Shown: positions 37,201 through 46,930 of the stretch, one piece after another | Layout: each line of letters opens with the position of its first letter | How positions within the stretch are numbered: position 1 is the first letter of the stretch | Assembly (NCBI GenBank): GCA_944472155.2 | Contig: OX235273.1 | Coordinates: 89,150,793-89,214,792, forward strand | DNA from: Trichobilharzia szidati | Taxonomy: Eukaryota; Platyhelminthes; Trematoda; Strigeidida; Schistosomatidae | Direction of reading: 5' to 3' | DNA length: 64,000 bases | Program-made: the position numbers and the translations under genes | Notes under the pieces: generated by a model | Databases searched by the model: none | Seen by the model: the letters and a program-made list of their open reading frames with translations, nothing else | What the model was told of the DNA's origin: nothing

Positions 37201-39571
37201 AACTGTTAATGAAGGTCTGTAGTTTGTTTGAGATGCTCTTTATGACGCGCCAAGTCTCTGATCCGTATAGTAAGTAGCACTGATTTCACATTAGAGTTGA
37301 AAATCCGGATCTTGTTTTTGATGCTGAATGTTGTTGACCTCCACACAGACTTGAGAGTAGTGAAAGCTTGTCTTGCTTTGATATCCTCGTCAGTTCCGTG
37401 CCTGTAGTTGAAACGATGCTTCCCAGGTCACTAAGTGAAGGAGGTTGTTTCTTTCAGGTTCCTCCCATTTATGCTGATTGTTGTCTGTTGTTGCTGTTGG
37501 TGGTGTTGCCCAGGAATCTTCATCACCTCTGTTTTCTCTATGTTCACCTGAAGTCCTATCTTTGATGCTTCTTCTGACAACTTGTTGCTTTTCGCTTGCA
37601 TATCTTACTAGTAGTTGACAACAGAAACCAGAAATCACCTTTCTAAAAACATTTAGAGAGGTTTTCAAGTATTGGTTTGGTAGGGATTTTGTTTAATTGT
37701 ATGGAGGATTTCATCATGAGCTCCCAGGTTTTCCAGTGGTTCTCTAACTGATGTCAGCTCATGATGAAATCCTCCATACAATTTAGAGAGGTGCTAGACA
37801 GTATTTACGTAGTTGACAAACTGAAAATCTTTCTCTTTGACCATCTCTAAGAAAAACGAGGATTTGTTATGTGTTCCCGATTGTTTTGCTTTTCATTCGC
37901 TTTGGAATACACACTTTAAAATAATCACTATTTATGATCAAATATTCTTTAAACCATTAAGTTTGATCTTTTTTTGAATGTTTGCAACTTGTCTTCGTTT
38001 ATTTCGCATAGATTGCATTTGTTCAACTATCTTTCTACTTACTAAAAGATTCTCCTCAAATTAAGAAGTTTTCCTTATTAAACTAGTGAGTGAATTTGGA
38101 AAATAGTTTTGCCAACGAATGCGAAATCACCTAGAATAACAACTCGAGAACAGCTACTAATTCTTATTTATTAATACAGCTGCGGTAATCATCCCTGCTT
38201 TCTGCAGAATTAAAAGACTTCTGGTTTGTTGTGTAGTTGTTTAAGCAGAGAATAGGAGCAAATAGTATGCCAAGATGGTGAAGACCAAGTGTAGCATATT
38301 CTGTATACTAACCTTCAGCAGTCTACAATGTTAAAATTCTGATCAAGTTAATATCTAATTTGACTGGGATTGGATAGATCCTGTCTACATATTTGTATTT
38401 TCTACCAGAGAGGTCTCATCCGCTAACTCCGCTGTGGTAAGCATGTGTCCTCACAACAATAAAAGGATGTTTAACCTCTGTCATCCAGTTATTTGTAAAC
38501 GGAGGATTCACGTAGGGGAGTTAAGAATACTGGTTCAAAAACAATGACGCACATAAGCTCTAGAATCCTTAGAAAACGAATAACATTGTTCAGTTACCTG
38601 CAGGCTCTAGGATTAGAGGAATAATAGATAACTCACAAGAGAAGCAAAATCGTTCCGTTACCCCTCCCTACTCCCCAATAGTTGTAGTGTGATTACAAAT
38701 AATGTCGAGTTTTAAAATCAATCGAGTAACAGTCCTAACTATGGGTGGTGACCATTTTACATCAAGTGATACCATCTTAGTACACAGTATTCGGTGATTT
38801 GAACCTGTATTACTGATGTTGTCTCGGCAGGTTTCTTACCCTCCTCAGGCCCTGGGACTAGCTGAAAAAGGTGGAGATGTATCATGAATGTCTGATGCTT
38901 ATTTGTACTCAGTTGGTGATGCATTACGGCTTTCTAAATGAGGTTCGATGGTTCACAGGACTTCAGACATTATATATGGTTGGAAATCAAAGCCAGCAAC
39001 AATCATGCAGTGATATAAACTGACGAACGCTCCCTACAATATATTTTTAGAGCGTGCTTACTTGCCCATTCTGTTGTCGTTTATTTATCCCTTCTCTGTA
39101 TAATCGTCCGTTGGTGTGTTTAGTATATGGATTGAAATTAATAAACTTGGTAAATCATTTATTAAATATTTCTCTGAGGTTGCTTTCATTATTAATACTG
39201 TTTTTAAAGTAATCTAATATCTTATATTTACTTGTTATAGTCAGCGTAGAATTCTTAGTGAATCTCACTTAATTGTCATTTCTTTTCACCATTCATATAT
39301 ATTCATAGCTATGGAGGAATTTATGCTACAACTTCATAAAGCTGCATTAAGACTACATCAAAATGGTCTGCCACCTGGTATCCAGCCTATAGTATACTTT
39401 ACGGATGACATAAAAAGCAATCAGAAATCTGCTGTGACTCCTGAGCTGAAAACATCCCCACCTCCAAAAAACAAACCATCTGGCAATAAAAAGTCAAAAT
39501 CATATTTCTTCACCGACCGCCCTCCATCGGAACCAAGTTACCTTGATTCACCTGCAGCTGCCTTGTATTGA
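28152..39571 (+). CDS. STARD7-like START-domain lipid-transfer protein (six-exon model)
   Basis: Model: 28152-28289 (tentative), 30149-30462, 30503-30999, 32352-32881, 35657-35741 and 39309-39571, all with GT..AG introns and compatible phases, giving about 608 residues. The START domain spans about residues 275-545: [78 protein letters not shown] and a C-terminal helix [19 protein letters not shown]. The family (PCTP/STARD7) binds phosphatidylcholine, and mammalian STARD7 delivers it to mitochondria. The N-terminal half has [20 protein letters not shown] and a hydrophobic [11 protein letters not shown] before a low-complexity acidic linker. The protein is much longer than the 370-residue human one. 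Introns are rich in transposons. Confidence 0.85.
30149..30462 (+). CDS. STARD7-like exon 2
   Basis: Acceptor TTGTAG|AAATAC and donor AGT|GTAAGT. It is open in one frame (104 codons plus 2 nt) and encodes [20 protein letters not shown] through [19 protein letters not shown], matching the N-terminal helical region of STARD7 upstream of the START domain. The following intron is only 40 nt (30463-30502). Confidence 0.8.
30503..30999 (+). CDS. STARD7-like exon 3
   Basis: Acceptor CCTTTAG|CACC and donor CGTA|GTAAGT, ending in phase 1. It encodes a Ser/Asn/Glu-rich linker and the first strand and helix of the START domain ([19 protein letters not shown], then YEYR). The reading frame runs past the donor to 31101, but those residues are intronic. 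Confidence 0.85.
31000..32351 (+). other. STARD7-like intron 3
   Basis: No gene is seen. About 31880-31945 looks like a decayed tRNA-type SINE head (TCAGTGGGTAGCG, then GAGTTCAAACCTC as a box-B-like run), with no clear body. Confidence 0.5.
32352..32881 (+). CDS. STARD7-like exon 4 (START core)
   Basis: Acceptor TTATAG|TTTGTGG and donor AATCAG|GTAAGT, phase 1 to 0. It encodes the centre of the START fold with YRRHWDD and [18 protein letters not shown], the most conserved stretches of the PCTP/STARD7 group. A schistosome-specific insertion of roughly 60 residues follows ([20 protein letters not shown] to [10 protein letters not shown]) before [20 protein letters not shown]. Confidence 0.9.
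34800..35445 (-). repeat. dispersed-repeat unit of unknown class with 173-codon ORF
   Basis: Read on the minus strand, it begins with CTACCTTGCCGTGGTGGTCG at about 35418 and contains an open frame from 35342 to 34821. The protein starts [20 protein letters not shown], is polar, has [15 protein letters not shown] and a poly-Ser run, and no domain I recognise. The sharp change in base composition from the surrounding intron suggests an inserted element, possibly the 5' part of a non-LTR retrotransposon. It lies in intron 4 of the STARD7-like gene, antisense to it. Confidence 0.4.
35657..35741 (+). CDS. STARD7-like exon 5
   Basis: Acceptor CCAATAG|ACTGG and donor TTAAAG|GTAACA. These 85 nt are too short for a simple ORF scan. 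They encode [20 protein letters not shown] and PMKFLSVK, equal in position to the YLLTYSDNP region of STARD7, ending in phase 1 to join GCT (Ala) with the last exon. Confidence 0.85.
36134..36744 (+). mobile_element. Penelope-like GIY-YIG fragment between inverted repeats
   Basis: Arms 36134-36210 and 36661-36744 are inverted copies of each other (about 77 and 84 bp, differing by a 4-bp and a 3-bp indel and one substitution). Between them, 36213-36570 encodes the end of a Penelope-like element: [20 protein letters not shown] with EHLPLW, then [14 protein letters not shown]. After one frameshift near 36388 come [14 protein letters not shown] and [16 protein letters not shown], ending at TGA 36568. 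ASYIGR is the GIY-YIG signature and E in REH the usual catalytic Glu. Terminal repeats in odd orientations are typical of Penelope-like elements. Confidence 0.8.
36213..36570 (+). pseudogene. GIY-YIG endonuclease domain (Penelope-like), frameshifted
   Basis: About 118 codons in two frames joined at about 36388. It keeps the CxC pair before the YIG motif, the Arg of YIGR, and the EH pair. The internal TGA and frameshift inactivate it, and the reverse-transcriptase part of the element is missing. Confidence 0.8.
36811..37608 (-). mobile_element. RTE (SR2-like) 3' fragment in STARD7-like intron 5
   Basis: Minus-strand copy with the reverse-transcriptase C-terminal block ([31 protein letters not shown]) and 3' end GAAGCCCTATGTTCCTCTAG followed by an AATAATAAT tail. 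A possible 7-bp target duplication TAGTAGT occurs at 36804-36810 and 37609-37615. It lies antisense in the last intron of the STARD7-like gene. Confidence 0.85.
37651..37792. repeat. hairpin insertion flanked by 12-bp direct repeat
   Basis: ATTTAGAGAGGT occurs at 37651-37662 and 37781-37792. Between them lies a perfect 28-bp inverted repeat (37695-37722 and 37756-37783) with a 33-nt loop. The loop CCAGGTTTTCCAGTGGTTCT and the following CTAACTGATGTC resemble the 3' end of the hammerhead SINEs at 57270 and 59250. The right arm also resembles 44781-44805. Confidence 0.8.
39309..39571 (+). CDS. STARD7-like exon 6 (C-terminus)
   Basis: Acceptor ATTCATAG|CTATGG in the phase required by exon 5. It encodes the amphipathic C-terminal START helix that closes the lipid pocket ([19 protein letters not shown]), then a basic Pro/Ser/Lys tail ([15 protein letters not shown]) ending LYSTOP at 39571. 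Confidence 0.9.
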
Positions 39572-40419
39572 TTGCTGAAAGTAATAATATTAATAAGCCT
39601 TTCTGTTTTTGTTTTCATATCTTCTCTAGCTATACACATGGTTTGCATTTATGCTATGCAGTGCTTTTTGTCTAGTGATGATGATAATGATGATGACAGT
39701 GACTTTTATTTCTCGCCTTCAAACTTACACATAAAACCGGTCCTCTATGTTCTCTTTATATTCTTCTTTTTCAATAATTTTTTCACTTGTATTTAAAACA
39801 GTGAGAAAGGCAAATGATTTGTTTTGTTTGTTTTCTTGAATTGGATAACAGTAGTTTACTATTTTTTTTCCCTAAATTTAGACTTATTACTTAATTACTT
39901 AATACTGGAGCTTTTTGTACACATATTTAGATGGATAAAGACGAGTGTTTGAAAAAAATGCAGACACATCTGAATGAAGACGTGAGCTCTGAACCAGAAA
40001 AGCCACAATTTGAGATTATTTTTGTTTCTCTTTACTTCAAAATAAACTACTCACAAATGTAATTACACAAATATGTACAGTGTGGATAAAAATATAGTGA
40101 TTTAGTTATATTTCTTGTGTTTTAAAAAAATTTAATTCTTAAGGTATACAGTGCAACAATTGAAGTGTTAAGCTATGAAGTGAAATTCTCTGGTTGTTGC
40201 GTAATTATGTGATCATTAGTTGTAGATGGGGTTTTTGATTGGAAGCGTTCTATGAACTCCTTTCATTTGGGATAGGTCTTTTAGCAATAATGTGGTCACA
40301 TCACTTTCAATACGAATTGAAAGTCGGTAGTGAAAACCATGGATTATCTCAAAAATCATTTGTATAAGTTAATTTTCAGTCATTCGTTCGATATTCTCTT
40401 CACCTAGCTGGTTTATTCT
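39572..40419 (+). other. STARD7-like 3' untranslated region and downstream
   Basis: An AATAAA at 40041-40046 is a candidate polyadenylation signal, giving a 3' untranslated region of roughly 0.5 kb. The ORF at 39572-39796 is AT-rich chance sequence. No other feature is seen. Confidence 0.4.
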
Positions 40420-41040
40420 TCCGTTTTAGCTTTGAACATTGAAAAAATTCCCGCTGTAAATGCTTGATACATTTCTTTACTTCAGGTCGGTCGGTTTTCG
40501 ACATAGAACTTTGCACATATGTGCGGTAGTTCAAGTCGCCACACTCCATGTAGCACACAAAGCAGAGAAGAAAGTACGAGAAATGCATAATATAGATAGT
40601 AAACAGAGGTGTGAGACAAAGGAATAGTAATAACGAAGAACAAAACATTTTGATTGGAAATCATAAGTCACAAGGAGTGGATGCATCTGCGCCAGCCATT
40701 GAGAACGATTTTGAGCCATGTCACCAATTGTTTCCAACCATTGGTTTTACCGTCCCGAGAACCCCAACCAGGAAGTCTACACCTTCCAACGTGGCTTAGA
40801 CTAACTCTTGTGGATTTCATTGACTGGTGCCATGTTTTCGTTTGACCGCCGCTAGCTCTTTTCCAGCCTGGCCCTATATCAGCTAACATAGCCCATTGTC
40901 GAGGAAGGCGATGACTAGGCATACGTAGTGCATGTCCTAACCACCTCAGTTGATGTAATTTCACAGCCTCGTCGATTGATTTCCCCTCCAACCTACCTAG
41001 CACTCGACACCTAACCTCAATATTGCTCACCTTTCTTTAC
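40420..41040 (-). mobile_element. RTE-type (family B) 3' fragment
   Basis: The minus strand encodes the end of the RTE family also present at 44180, 46931 and 49864: MSNIEVRCRVLGRLEGKSID, LHQLRWLGHALRMPSHRLPR, then GGQTKTWHQSMKSTRVSLSH and GRCRLPGWGSRDGK. The 3' untranslated region continues to the run ending near 40420. It is 5'-truncated just upstream of VSNIEVR. Confidence 0.85.
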
Positions 41041-41410
41041 TTCAATTGGATTTGCTCTAGCGATATCCATTGAGGAGTTAGGACTTGATTATCACTGTGG
41101 AAGATGCTTATCTTAACTCTTGTGTGGTCCTCTTGATGTTGCTCTTTTACAGCCTAGCCTGTTCGTTGCTACGTGGCTTACGATTTTCGTTTTTTGCTTT
41201 TCTGTGTCATTTAGTTTGTTCGGGAGTTTGGTACACGTTTGTATTAACCTTTTCTTATGTTGTTGTTGTTGACAAATTTCCCTTTAATTGGTTCACTTAT
41301 GCATTTGGATCAATATGTTTGTTGAATGCCATTTTACTGTTGTTGTTTTTTTCGGTTCACAACACGTGATTATAGTTAGCTAAGTGTAATGTGACCAATA
41401 AATTTGAATA
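41041..41410 (+). other. hydrophobic ORF of uncertain status
   Basis: The frame at 41085-41369 would encode 94 mostly hydrophobic residues and is followed by AATAAA at 41398-41403. No homologue is recognised. T-rich sequence easily gives such frames, so I treat it as unproven. Confidence 0.2.
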
Positions 41411-41714
41411 TCAACTTTTGACTTCCAGTTAGTGTTCAAAGATGCTGTGTGTTATATTCTATTGAAACTACCTGGATAATGGTGAATCTTTCCCTAAATA
41501 AGTTTTGTAGTATTATGTTAGTGACCCAACTTTATTCCACTCATTCCAGAATATCTTCTGAATTAATTAGCTGTGTCGAGGCATCAAGTTTGGAAGTTGT
41601 ACAAAATTGGAAGCTGACTGTTGATAAGTTACTGGCTATAACTTCTAGTGTGTTCCTGAACAATTTGCCGAAAACATGAGATTCGTATCCATAAGTTTGA
41701 TAAATATTTGTTAG

Positions 41715-41907
41715 CATTGTATTTATTTATTTTATTCCTTTGCGTTCCGAATGGGACATAGGTCTTCAAGCTGGAGTTTTGAAGTTTCAGTAGCAGTGGG
41801 ATTGTAACGGGCTTAGGGGCAAAAGGTGTGTGCCGGTTGGGACTCAAACTCTGGACCACGCGCGTGGTTAGCCAGCACTCTACCGCTGAACCACCGACGG
41901 ACACATT
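41715..41907 (-). mobile_element. tRNA-derived SINE
   Basis: Minus strand: GTGTCCGTCGGTGGTTCAGC head with box A, box B-like GAGTTTGAGTCCC, a short body, and the 3' end AAGACCTATGTCCCATTCGG followed by AATAAAATAAATAAA. The 3' end resembles that of the RTE family (GAAGCCCTATGTTCC). Confidence 0.75.
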
Positions 41908-41914
41908 TTTTTAA

Positions 41915-42480
41915 TAATAATAATAATTTGCTTTATTCCAAAACAGTACTTGTGATACAGAATGGAATTCTCAGCATTTTTACCACAGTATTGCATCCAG
42001 TTAGTACATTATAAATAAATAAAATTTTACATAGATTAAGGTAATCTCAGTTCATTATGACAACAACATATTGGCATGTCGGTAGCAAAGCCAAAATTGA
42101 ACGGAGTGTTTGGAGGTGTTAGGAAAGTAGATGCTAGCATATTTACTGGCGTAAGCGGTAACAAAAAGGTCTAGGTATACGGAGTGTGAAAGAACGAAGA
42201 AGAATGTTTTAAATAGAGTTTGTAAGGAAGAGAGAAACAAAGCAGCACATAACAGAAAGAAAACGTACCTATAAATGATATCAGTTGGAAAGACGAGATC
42301 CAGTTGTTCTGCTGACTATTTAATGAATTATAAGTGTCACGCCTAATGCTTTCTTTATCGCACAGAATACGAGCTAAGTAGGATATGGTTTGGTTTTAAT
42401 GCGAACATATAGTTTTCTATATAGCCTTCTGGTTTTGCCTGATGAGATACAAAGGGAGAGTTGTTAGCACTGACTATTTT
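41915..42480 (-). mobile_element. decayed family-J CR1/Jockey 3' end
   Basis: It starts with AATAATAATAATTTGCTTTATTCC and ACAGTACTTGTGATACAGAATGG, matching the 3' end of the copy at 20447. The far end (about 42350-42460) resembles the C-terminal coding region of the 59.9 kb copy (CGAGTATGCAGTCTTC versus GCGAACATATAGTTTTC). The middle is strongly diverged. Confidence 0.65.
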
Positions 42481-43594
42481 TGAACTCTCATGCATTATAT
42501 TGTATCTTAAATAATTTGATTCTCCACAGAATTATGCATTGACATAAAGCTAAATTTATTTGTAGGGTAAAATTTCAAATCTTGTTGCATGCATTATAAG
42601 TGCAACAATACTCTATAGTAAGAGAACACTAAGCTCTCTTAAGGGCAGCTTAACACATAGCTCATGACAAGAAGAAGTATCTAATTAATCGTACGTATGA
42701 ATGAGCGGGACTGGTTTGTTCTAGTATTTGCGAGAAAAAAACATTCAGAATTTCATCGAAATTTCTGTCCTCAAAAGAGTCACTTTTGAAAGATACTTCC
42801 ACGTCAGTCTATATTTTAAGTCCTAGTGAAGTTATACATAATGAAAGACCACTGTTACTCATTACTTTAGAGCAATTGTAAATGAACTTCTATATTAATT
42901 AATTAATTAAATTATAGGAAGACAGACAATGAGGGTAATTTTCTTTTAGTTGAGTAACTTCCAAGAATTGTACAAGGTGAAGTAAAAATACAAGACGTCT
43001 GTTCTAAACAAAACTGTTTCATGAATTTGGAGTTCAAGAGTAACATTATAGCTGAAAATCGGTTAAATTGTTTTTCTTTGAGACATGTGAAGAAGTTAGT
43101 TATCTGAAAAAACACATTTTTTGGTAGACAGCTATCCCTTCAGTGTATTGAAGGAAATCTTTCCTAGATACCTCAATTTGCAACTGCAGTTTATTTTTTT
43201 CCTGGAGAACAAAGTTATATGATCATACATTGGGTCATTTCTGTAAGTTCAGTTTACGAAATTGTCTAGTTTGACTACTACGAATATTGCTAACTCCATT
43301 CTGCTGCACTTTTTTCGTATGTAGATGCCTGGTTCCTTCGGACATCTGTAACAAAGTGATCTACGTGTTCCATGAACACACCATAACTAAAGGACTTTAT
43401 TTCTAGATAACCGAGTCTCTGGCAACATTTGAATTTTAACATGACTTCTACATTCGAAAACGTAGTATATATATTTCTTGTTATGTTATTCCCCCCTCTA
43501 TATTTTTCTCACACTTTCATCGATCTCAAATGAGATTTCTTGGGTTGAATTGTGAAAATGTTATTGACAAGGATCTGATTAGATGCTATCTGAA
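42481..43594. other. no gene seen
   Basis: No supported gene or recognised repeat apart from AT-rich simple sequence (TTAATTAATTAATTAA at about 42897). Confidence 0.4.
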
Positions 43595-43690
43595 ACAATA
43601 ATAATAATAACTTTATTCTGTAAAATATGTTTACACATAATACAGCATCCTCAGTACAATTTCTTTCAAAACATTGGCTACTTGTGTAGG
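43595..43690 (-). mobile_element. non-LTR retrotransposon 3' tail
   Basis: AATAATAATAATAACTTTATTCTG and the following sequence have the form of a minus-strand 3' end of a family-J-like element (tail of ATT repeats next to a TTTATTC motif), but it is a different subfamily. Only the tail is preserved. Confidence 0.45.
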
Positions 43691-43694
43691 GTTT

Positions 43695-43955
43695 TCAATT
43701 ATTGATTTTATTCATTTTATTCCTTTGAGTTCCGAGTGGAACTTAGGGTTTCAAGCTTGAGCTTTGAAGTTTCAGTTGCGGTGGCATTATTCTTTCTTTT
43801 GTGGGGTAGGGTTGTTAACGTTGCTCCCAACCTTCCCTTTCTACCGGGCTTACTATCAACTAAACGACGTTCGTGAGTACGTTGGCCGGGATTTGAACCT
43901 CCAACCCGCATACGTGGTTGGTGAACATTCTACCCTTAAACCACCGACACTTAAG
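43695..43955 (-). mobile_element. tRNA-derived SINE
   Basis: Minus strand head GTGTCGGTGGTTTAAGGGTA, box B-like GGTTCAAATCCC, then a body with the run GGGTTGGGAGCAACGTTAAC and end AAACCCTAAGTTCCACTCGG with AATAAAATGAATAAAA. Same family as 50920-51158. Confidence 0.75.
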
Positions 43956-44179
43956 AAGATTTTAACTACTATGGGATTCTATGATTGATAAATAATTGAA
44001 TGAATAAACAATTTCTGAGTATCGAATTAATGATGATGAGCTGAAGCAGTCTGAGTACACAGCTGGTAAATTCAGCCCTAGAGAGACGAAACAGCCTCAT
44101 CTGGAGTTTAAATCACTTTGATCTTAGCAATGAGCAAAGTTGGATGATATCAGTGTGATTTCCTGTTACTCATATCAAT

Positions 44180-44790
44180 CAGTCAGTTGCATGTGAGACC
44201 TGGCCATTGAGAGTGGAAGACATGAAAAGACTAGCTGTCTTTGATCATAAGTGTCTGCGTTCTATCTCCCGTGTGAAGTGGTATATTAGGGTAAGCAATA
44301 TTGAAGTTAGGCTTCGGTCGAGTGCTAGGTAAGGAGGGAAAATTAATAGACGAGGTTGTCAAGTTACATCGAATAAGATGGTTAGGAAATGTGTTGCACA
44401 TGCCTAGCCATTGCCTTCGTCGACGGGCAATGTTGGCTGACATGGGATAGTCAGGTTGAAAAAGAGCTAGAGGCGGTCAAACGAAAACATGGCACCAGTC
44501 AATGAAATCTACAACAGTTAGTCTAAGCCACGTAGGAAGGTGTAGACTTTCTGACCGGTTGGGGTCCTCGGGACGGTAAAAACCAATGGTTGGAAACAAT
44601 TGGTGACATGGCTCAATGGCTGGCGCAGATGCATCCATTCCTTGTGACTTATGATTTCCAATTAAACTGTTTTGTAGGGGACCACTGGAAAACTTGGGAG
44701 TACTGGACAGCTGTTTTGGCCTACCTTGGAACTCTTCATCAGTATGCACCAACCAGGGTTCGAATGGTTATGTAACTAATGTCAGCTCAT
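44180..44790 (+). mobile_element. RTE family B copy 1
   Basis: The decayed C-terminal coding region (ETWPLRVEDMKRLAVFDH, LRSISRVKWY, VSNIEV) and 3' end run through GGTGTAGACTTTCTGACCGG to TGGCTGGCGCAGATGCATCC. About 15% divergence from the copies at 46931 and 49864 is visible in the first 280 bp. From about 44509 onward it is nearly identical to 47442 onward because of the tandem duplication. Confidence 0.85.
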
Positions 44791-45802
44791 GATGAAATCC
44801 TCCAACTAATGTTCATTATTCAACTAAAGTTTCCCTTCATTTTCTTCCTGAAGTCTACAGTTAGAAATGTGCATGAATACATTTTGCTATCCAGAATTGG
44901 GAGATTAAAAAAACAAATGGAAAAACGTTAATGCATTGTGATGTGAATAGGAAGTTAGGTAGCCTAGTGGTTTAAGCAGGATACCAAATGCAAATATCTG
45001 TCATACCATCCCATATATGTTTATACATGACCATTTCAACTGTAAATCTTGTTGGTTGTGTGTATACTTTACTAACTGATTTATGAAATCTGCTTGTTAA
45101 TTATGCATCAGTTTTACTTAGAACACCAAGAATTTCACCCAATTATCATAGGGATAAGGCCAAATTAGTCCAAATGATAGTTTCATTTGATTTTCCCTAT
45201 TGCGTGCTACGAATTCATAAGTTGGTTATATCCATGAAGGGTCTGTAAATTATAGAATGACGTAACTTCTCACAAAGATAAATTTTTAGTGAATATTTAC
45301 ATCTAATGATACTTTTTCAGTATGATTTGAAATAAGTGTTACCAGCCATTACAAATTAATTTGCAGTAATTTCATCTGAGAGGTTACCTCAAGTGGAATC
45401 ATCATAATACAGCTCACTGAAAGATTATGAAATTACATTTTTGGTTGAATGAAATCACGAAATAACTGCTACTTTGAAGTAGTTTGGATGAACTTCCATG
45501 TTATTTGGCCTACCTACTTATAAGTAGTATGATGCAAATTAGTGAAATAATTGGAGTTACAAAAAAGTTTTTGAGACAATACAGCAAATTCAATCAACAT
45601 CCCTTTACGTATTCTACCACAAACTTATTCATGGAGTTATACTGAGTGATAAAAGTTAATCATTGTTTATAGTTCATTCAGCTCTGACTCAATGAGAGAG
45701 TAGAGGGGTGTTCACTGAGAGAAGTGGAGATTATGAGTTCCATCTTGCATGAATTTTCACGTTATTTGATCTACCTACTTATAAGTAGTATGAGAAAACT
45801 TT

Positions 45803-46324
45803 GTGTTCGAACACAAACTAGCTGTCAAAAGACATGACATACACTCCCTCATATCACTACATGCAGACAACCACGGGCACCAATTCGACTGGGACAATGT
45901 TCAAATCTTAGACAAAGGGAACTGCAAAAATGCCAGAGAATTCCTAGAGGCCTGGTATTCAAATGAATCAGCAATCAATAGACACATAGAGATTGACAAA
46001 ATATACCAATCCATACGAAGAAATTCACACAAAAACAAAGTCAAACTTCAGGTCAAGGAAACAGTCAACACCAAAACAAGTGAACTAGAAAGTGAGAAGT
46101 CACACAAAAACAACCAATCACGTTCAAGGTTAGCAGAAGGAATGACCAACGACATTCAGACCAAAGAAGCAGCCAGCACCGAGACAAGCAAACTAGGGGA
46201 TGAAATGTCACACGAAAACAACCAATCACGTTCAGGGTTACTAGAAGAGATAACTAATAAACTCATAGAGAATTCTAAAAGCTCACTTCACATCGAAGTA
46301 TGCGCTGAAGATGTTGCTCAGTAG
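45803..46324 (+). pseudogene. Penelope-type GIY-YIG C-terminal-like ORF
   Basis: 173 codons. The first about 65 residues (EHKLAVKRHDIHSLISLHAD, QFDWDNVQILDKGNCKNARE, FLEAWYSNESAINRHIEID) look like the C-terminal half of a GIY-YIG domain from a Penelope-like or related retroelement (EH start, then a late FLEA motif). The YIG motif itself is absent upstream. The rest contains two copies of a polar repeat of about 36 residues (SHKNNQSRSRLAEGMTND, SHENNQSRSGLLEEITNK). No ATG starts the conserved part (the frame opens at GTG), so it is probably a fragment. Identical in the second unit. Confidence 0.55.
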
Positions 46325-46716
46325 AGCAATGAAAGCTTCGCAACCAAACCATCCAGCTCAGAGAACACAACCACACCAAAATAGGGGCTTGTTCACTATA
46401 GCGTTGCTATGCTCTCTAATATTGCTTATAATAATGGGTCTGGTTAGTCTTGCATGCGGTGTGAGTCAAACTGGGCTTGTCTTTACTGTACATCACGGAT
46501 TGACGCGATCATTTATCGGAATAGTTGTGCTTACCTTTATACAAATATAAGTAGTATTGTCTTGAATATTCTACCTGGAGAGAGGGATACCGAGTAGTTG
46601 AATCAGCGGATGATACTATACTTAGTTCTGGTCATGCAAGAGACTAGGATTTGTGTGTTCGGTTCTCCCGAAAATAAATGTATTACCCAGTCGATAGATG
46701 TATCATTATGTGAATA

Positions 46717-46930
46717 AACTAGTTGATCCTGTCAGTAGTCATACGCTTATCTCAGAAATTAGACCTTACTTGTCTAATAAACACAGCATAAAATGGTGAA
46801 ACTGCGAATGGATCATTGAATCAGCTATGATTACTTAAATTATATAAACTCCATGGATAATTGTAGTAATTCTAGTGTTAATACATGCAGTTATACTCTG
46901 ACCTGCATTTATTAGAACAAAAAATAATCC
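46717..46930 (+). rRNA. 18S rRNA 5'-end fragment (pseudogene)
   Basis: The sequence follows eukaryotic small-subunit rRNA from its mature 5' end: AACTAGTTGATCCTGTCAGT, AGTCATACGCTTATCTCAG, TGGTGAAACTGCGAATGG, TCATTGAATCAGCTATG, ATGGATAATTGTAGTAATTC, TTAATACATGCA, and TTTATTAGAAC. Substitutions and a short internal deletion (before CATTTATTAGAAC) show it is not functional. It stops at about 46930, where RTE coding sequence begins. The rest of the 18S gene is absent. Confidence 0.9.

Noticed and set aside
41085..41369. Four-segment membrane protein gene
   Set aside because: T-rich sequence produces hydrophobic frames by chance, and no splice or homology support exists. Only an AATAAA lies downstream.
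44044..44100. Possible hammerhead motif (GATGATGAG, later ACGAAACAGCC)
   Set aside because: The intervening sequence does not give a stem II of sensible length and no SINE head is present.
46311..46550. 79-codon hydrophobic ORF (repeated at 49244-49483) as a membrane protein gene
   Set aside because: It starts inside the end of the preceding ORF, has no recognised domain and occurs only in the duplicated unit. Identity of the two copies is explained by the duplication.
46717..46930. Functional 18S rRNA gene
   Set aside because: Only the first about 214 nt are present, with many substitutions and a deletion, and RTE sequence follows directly.
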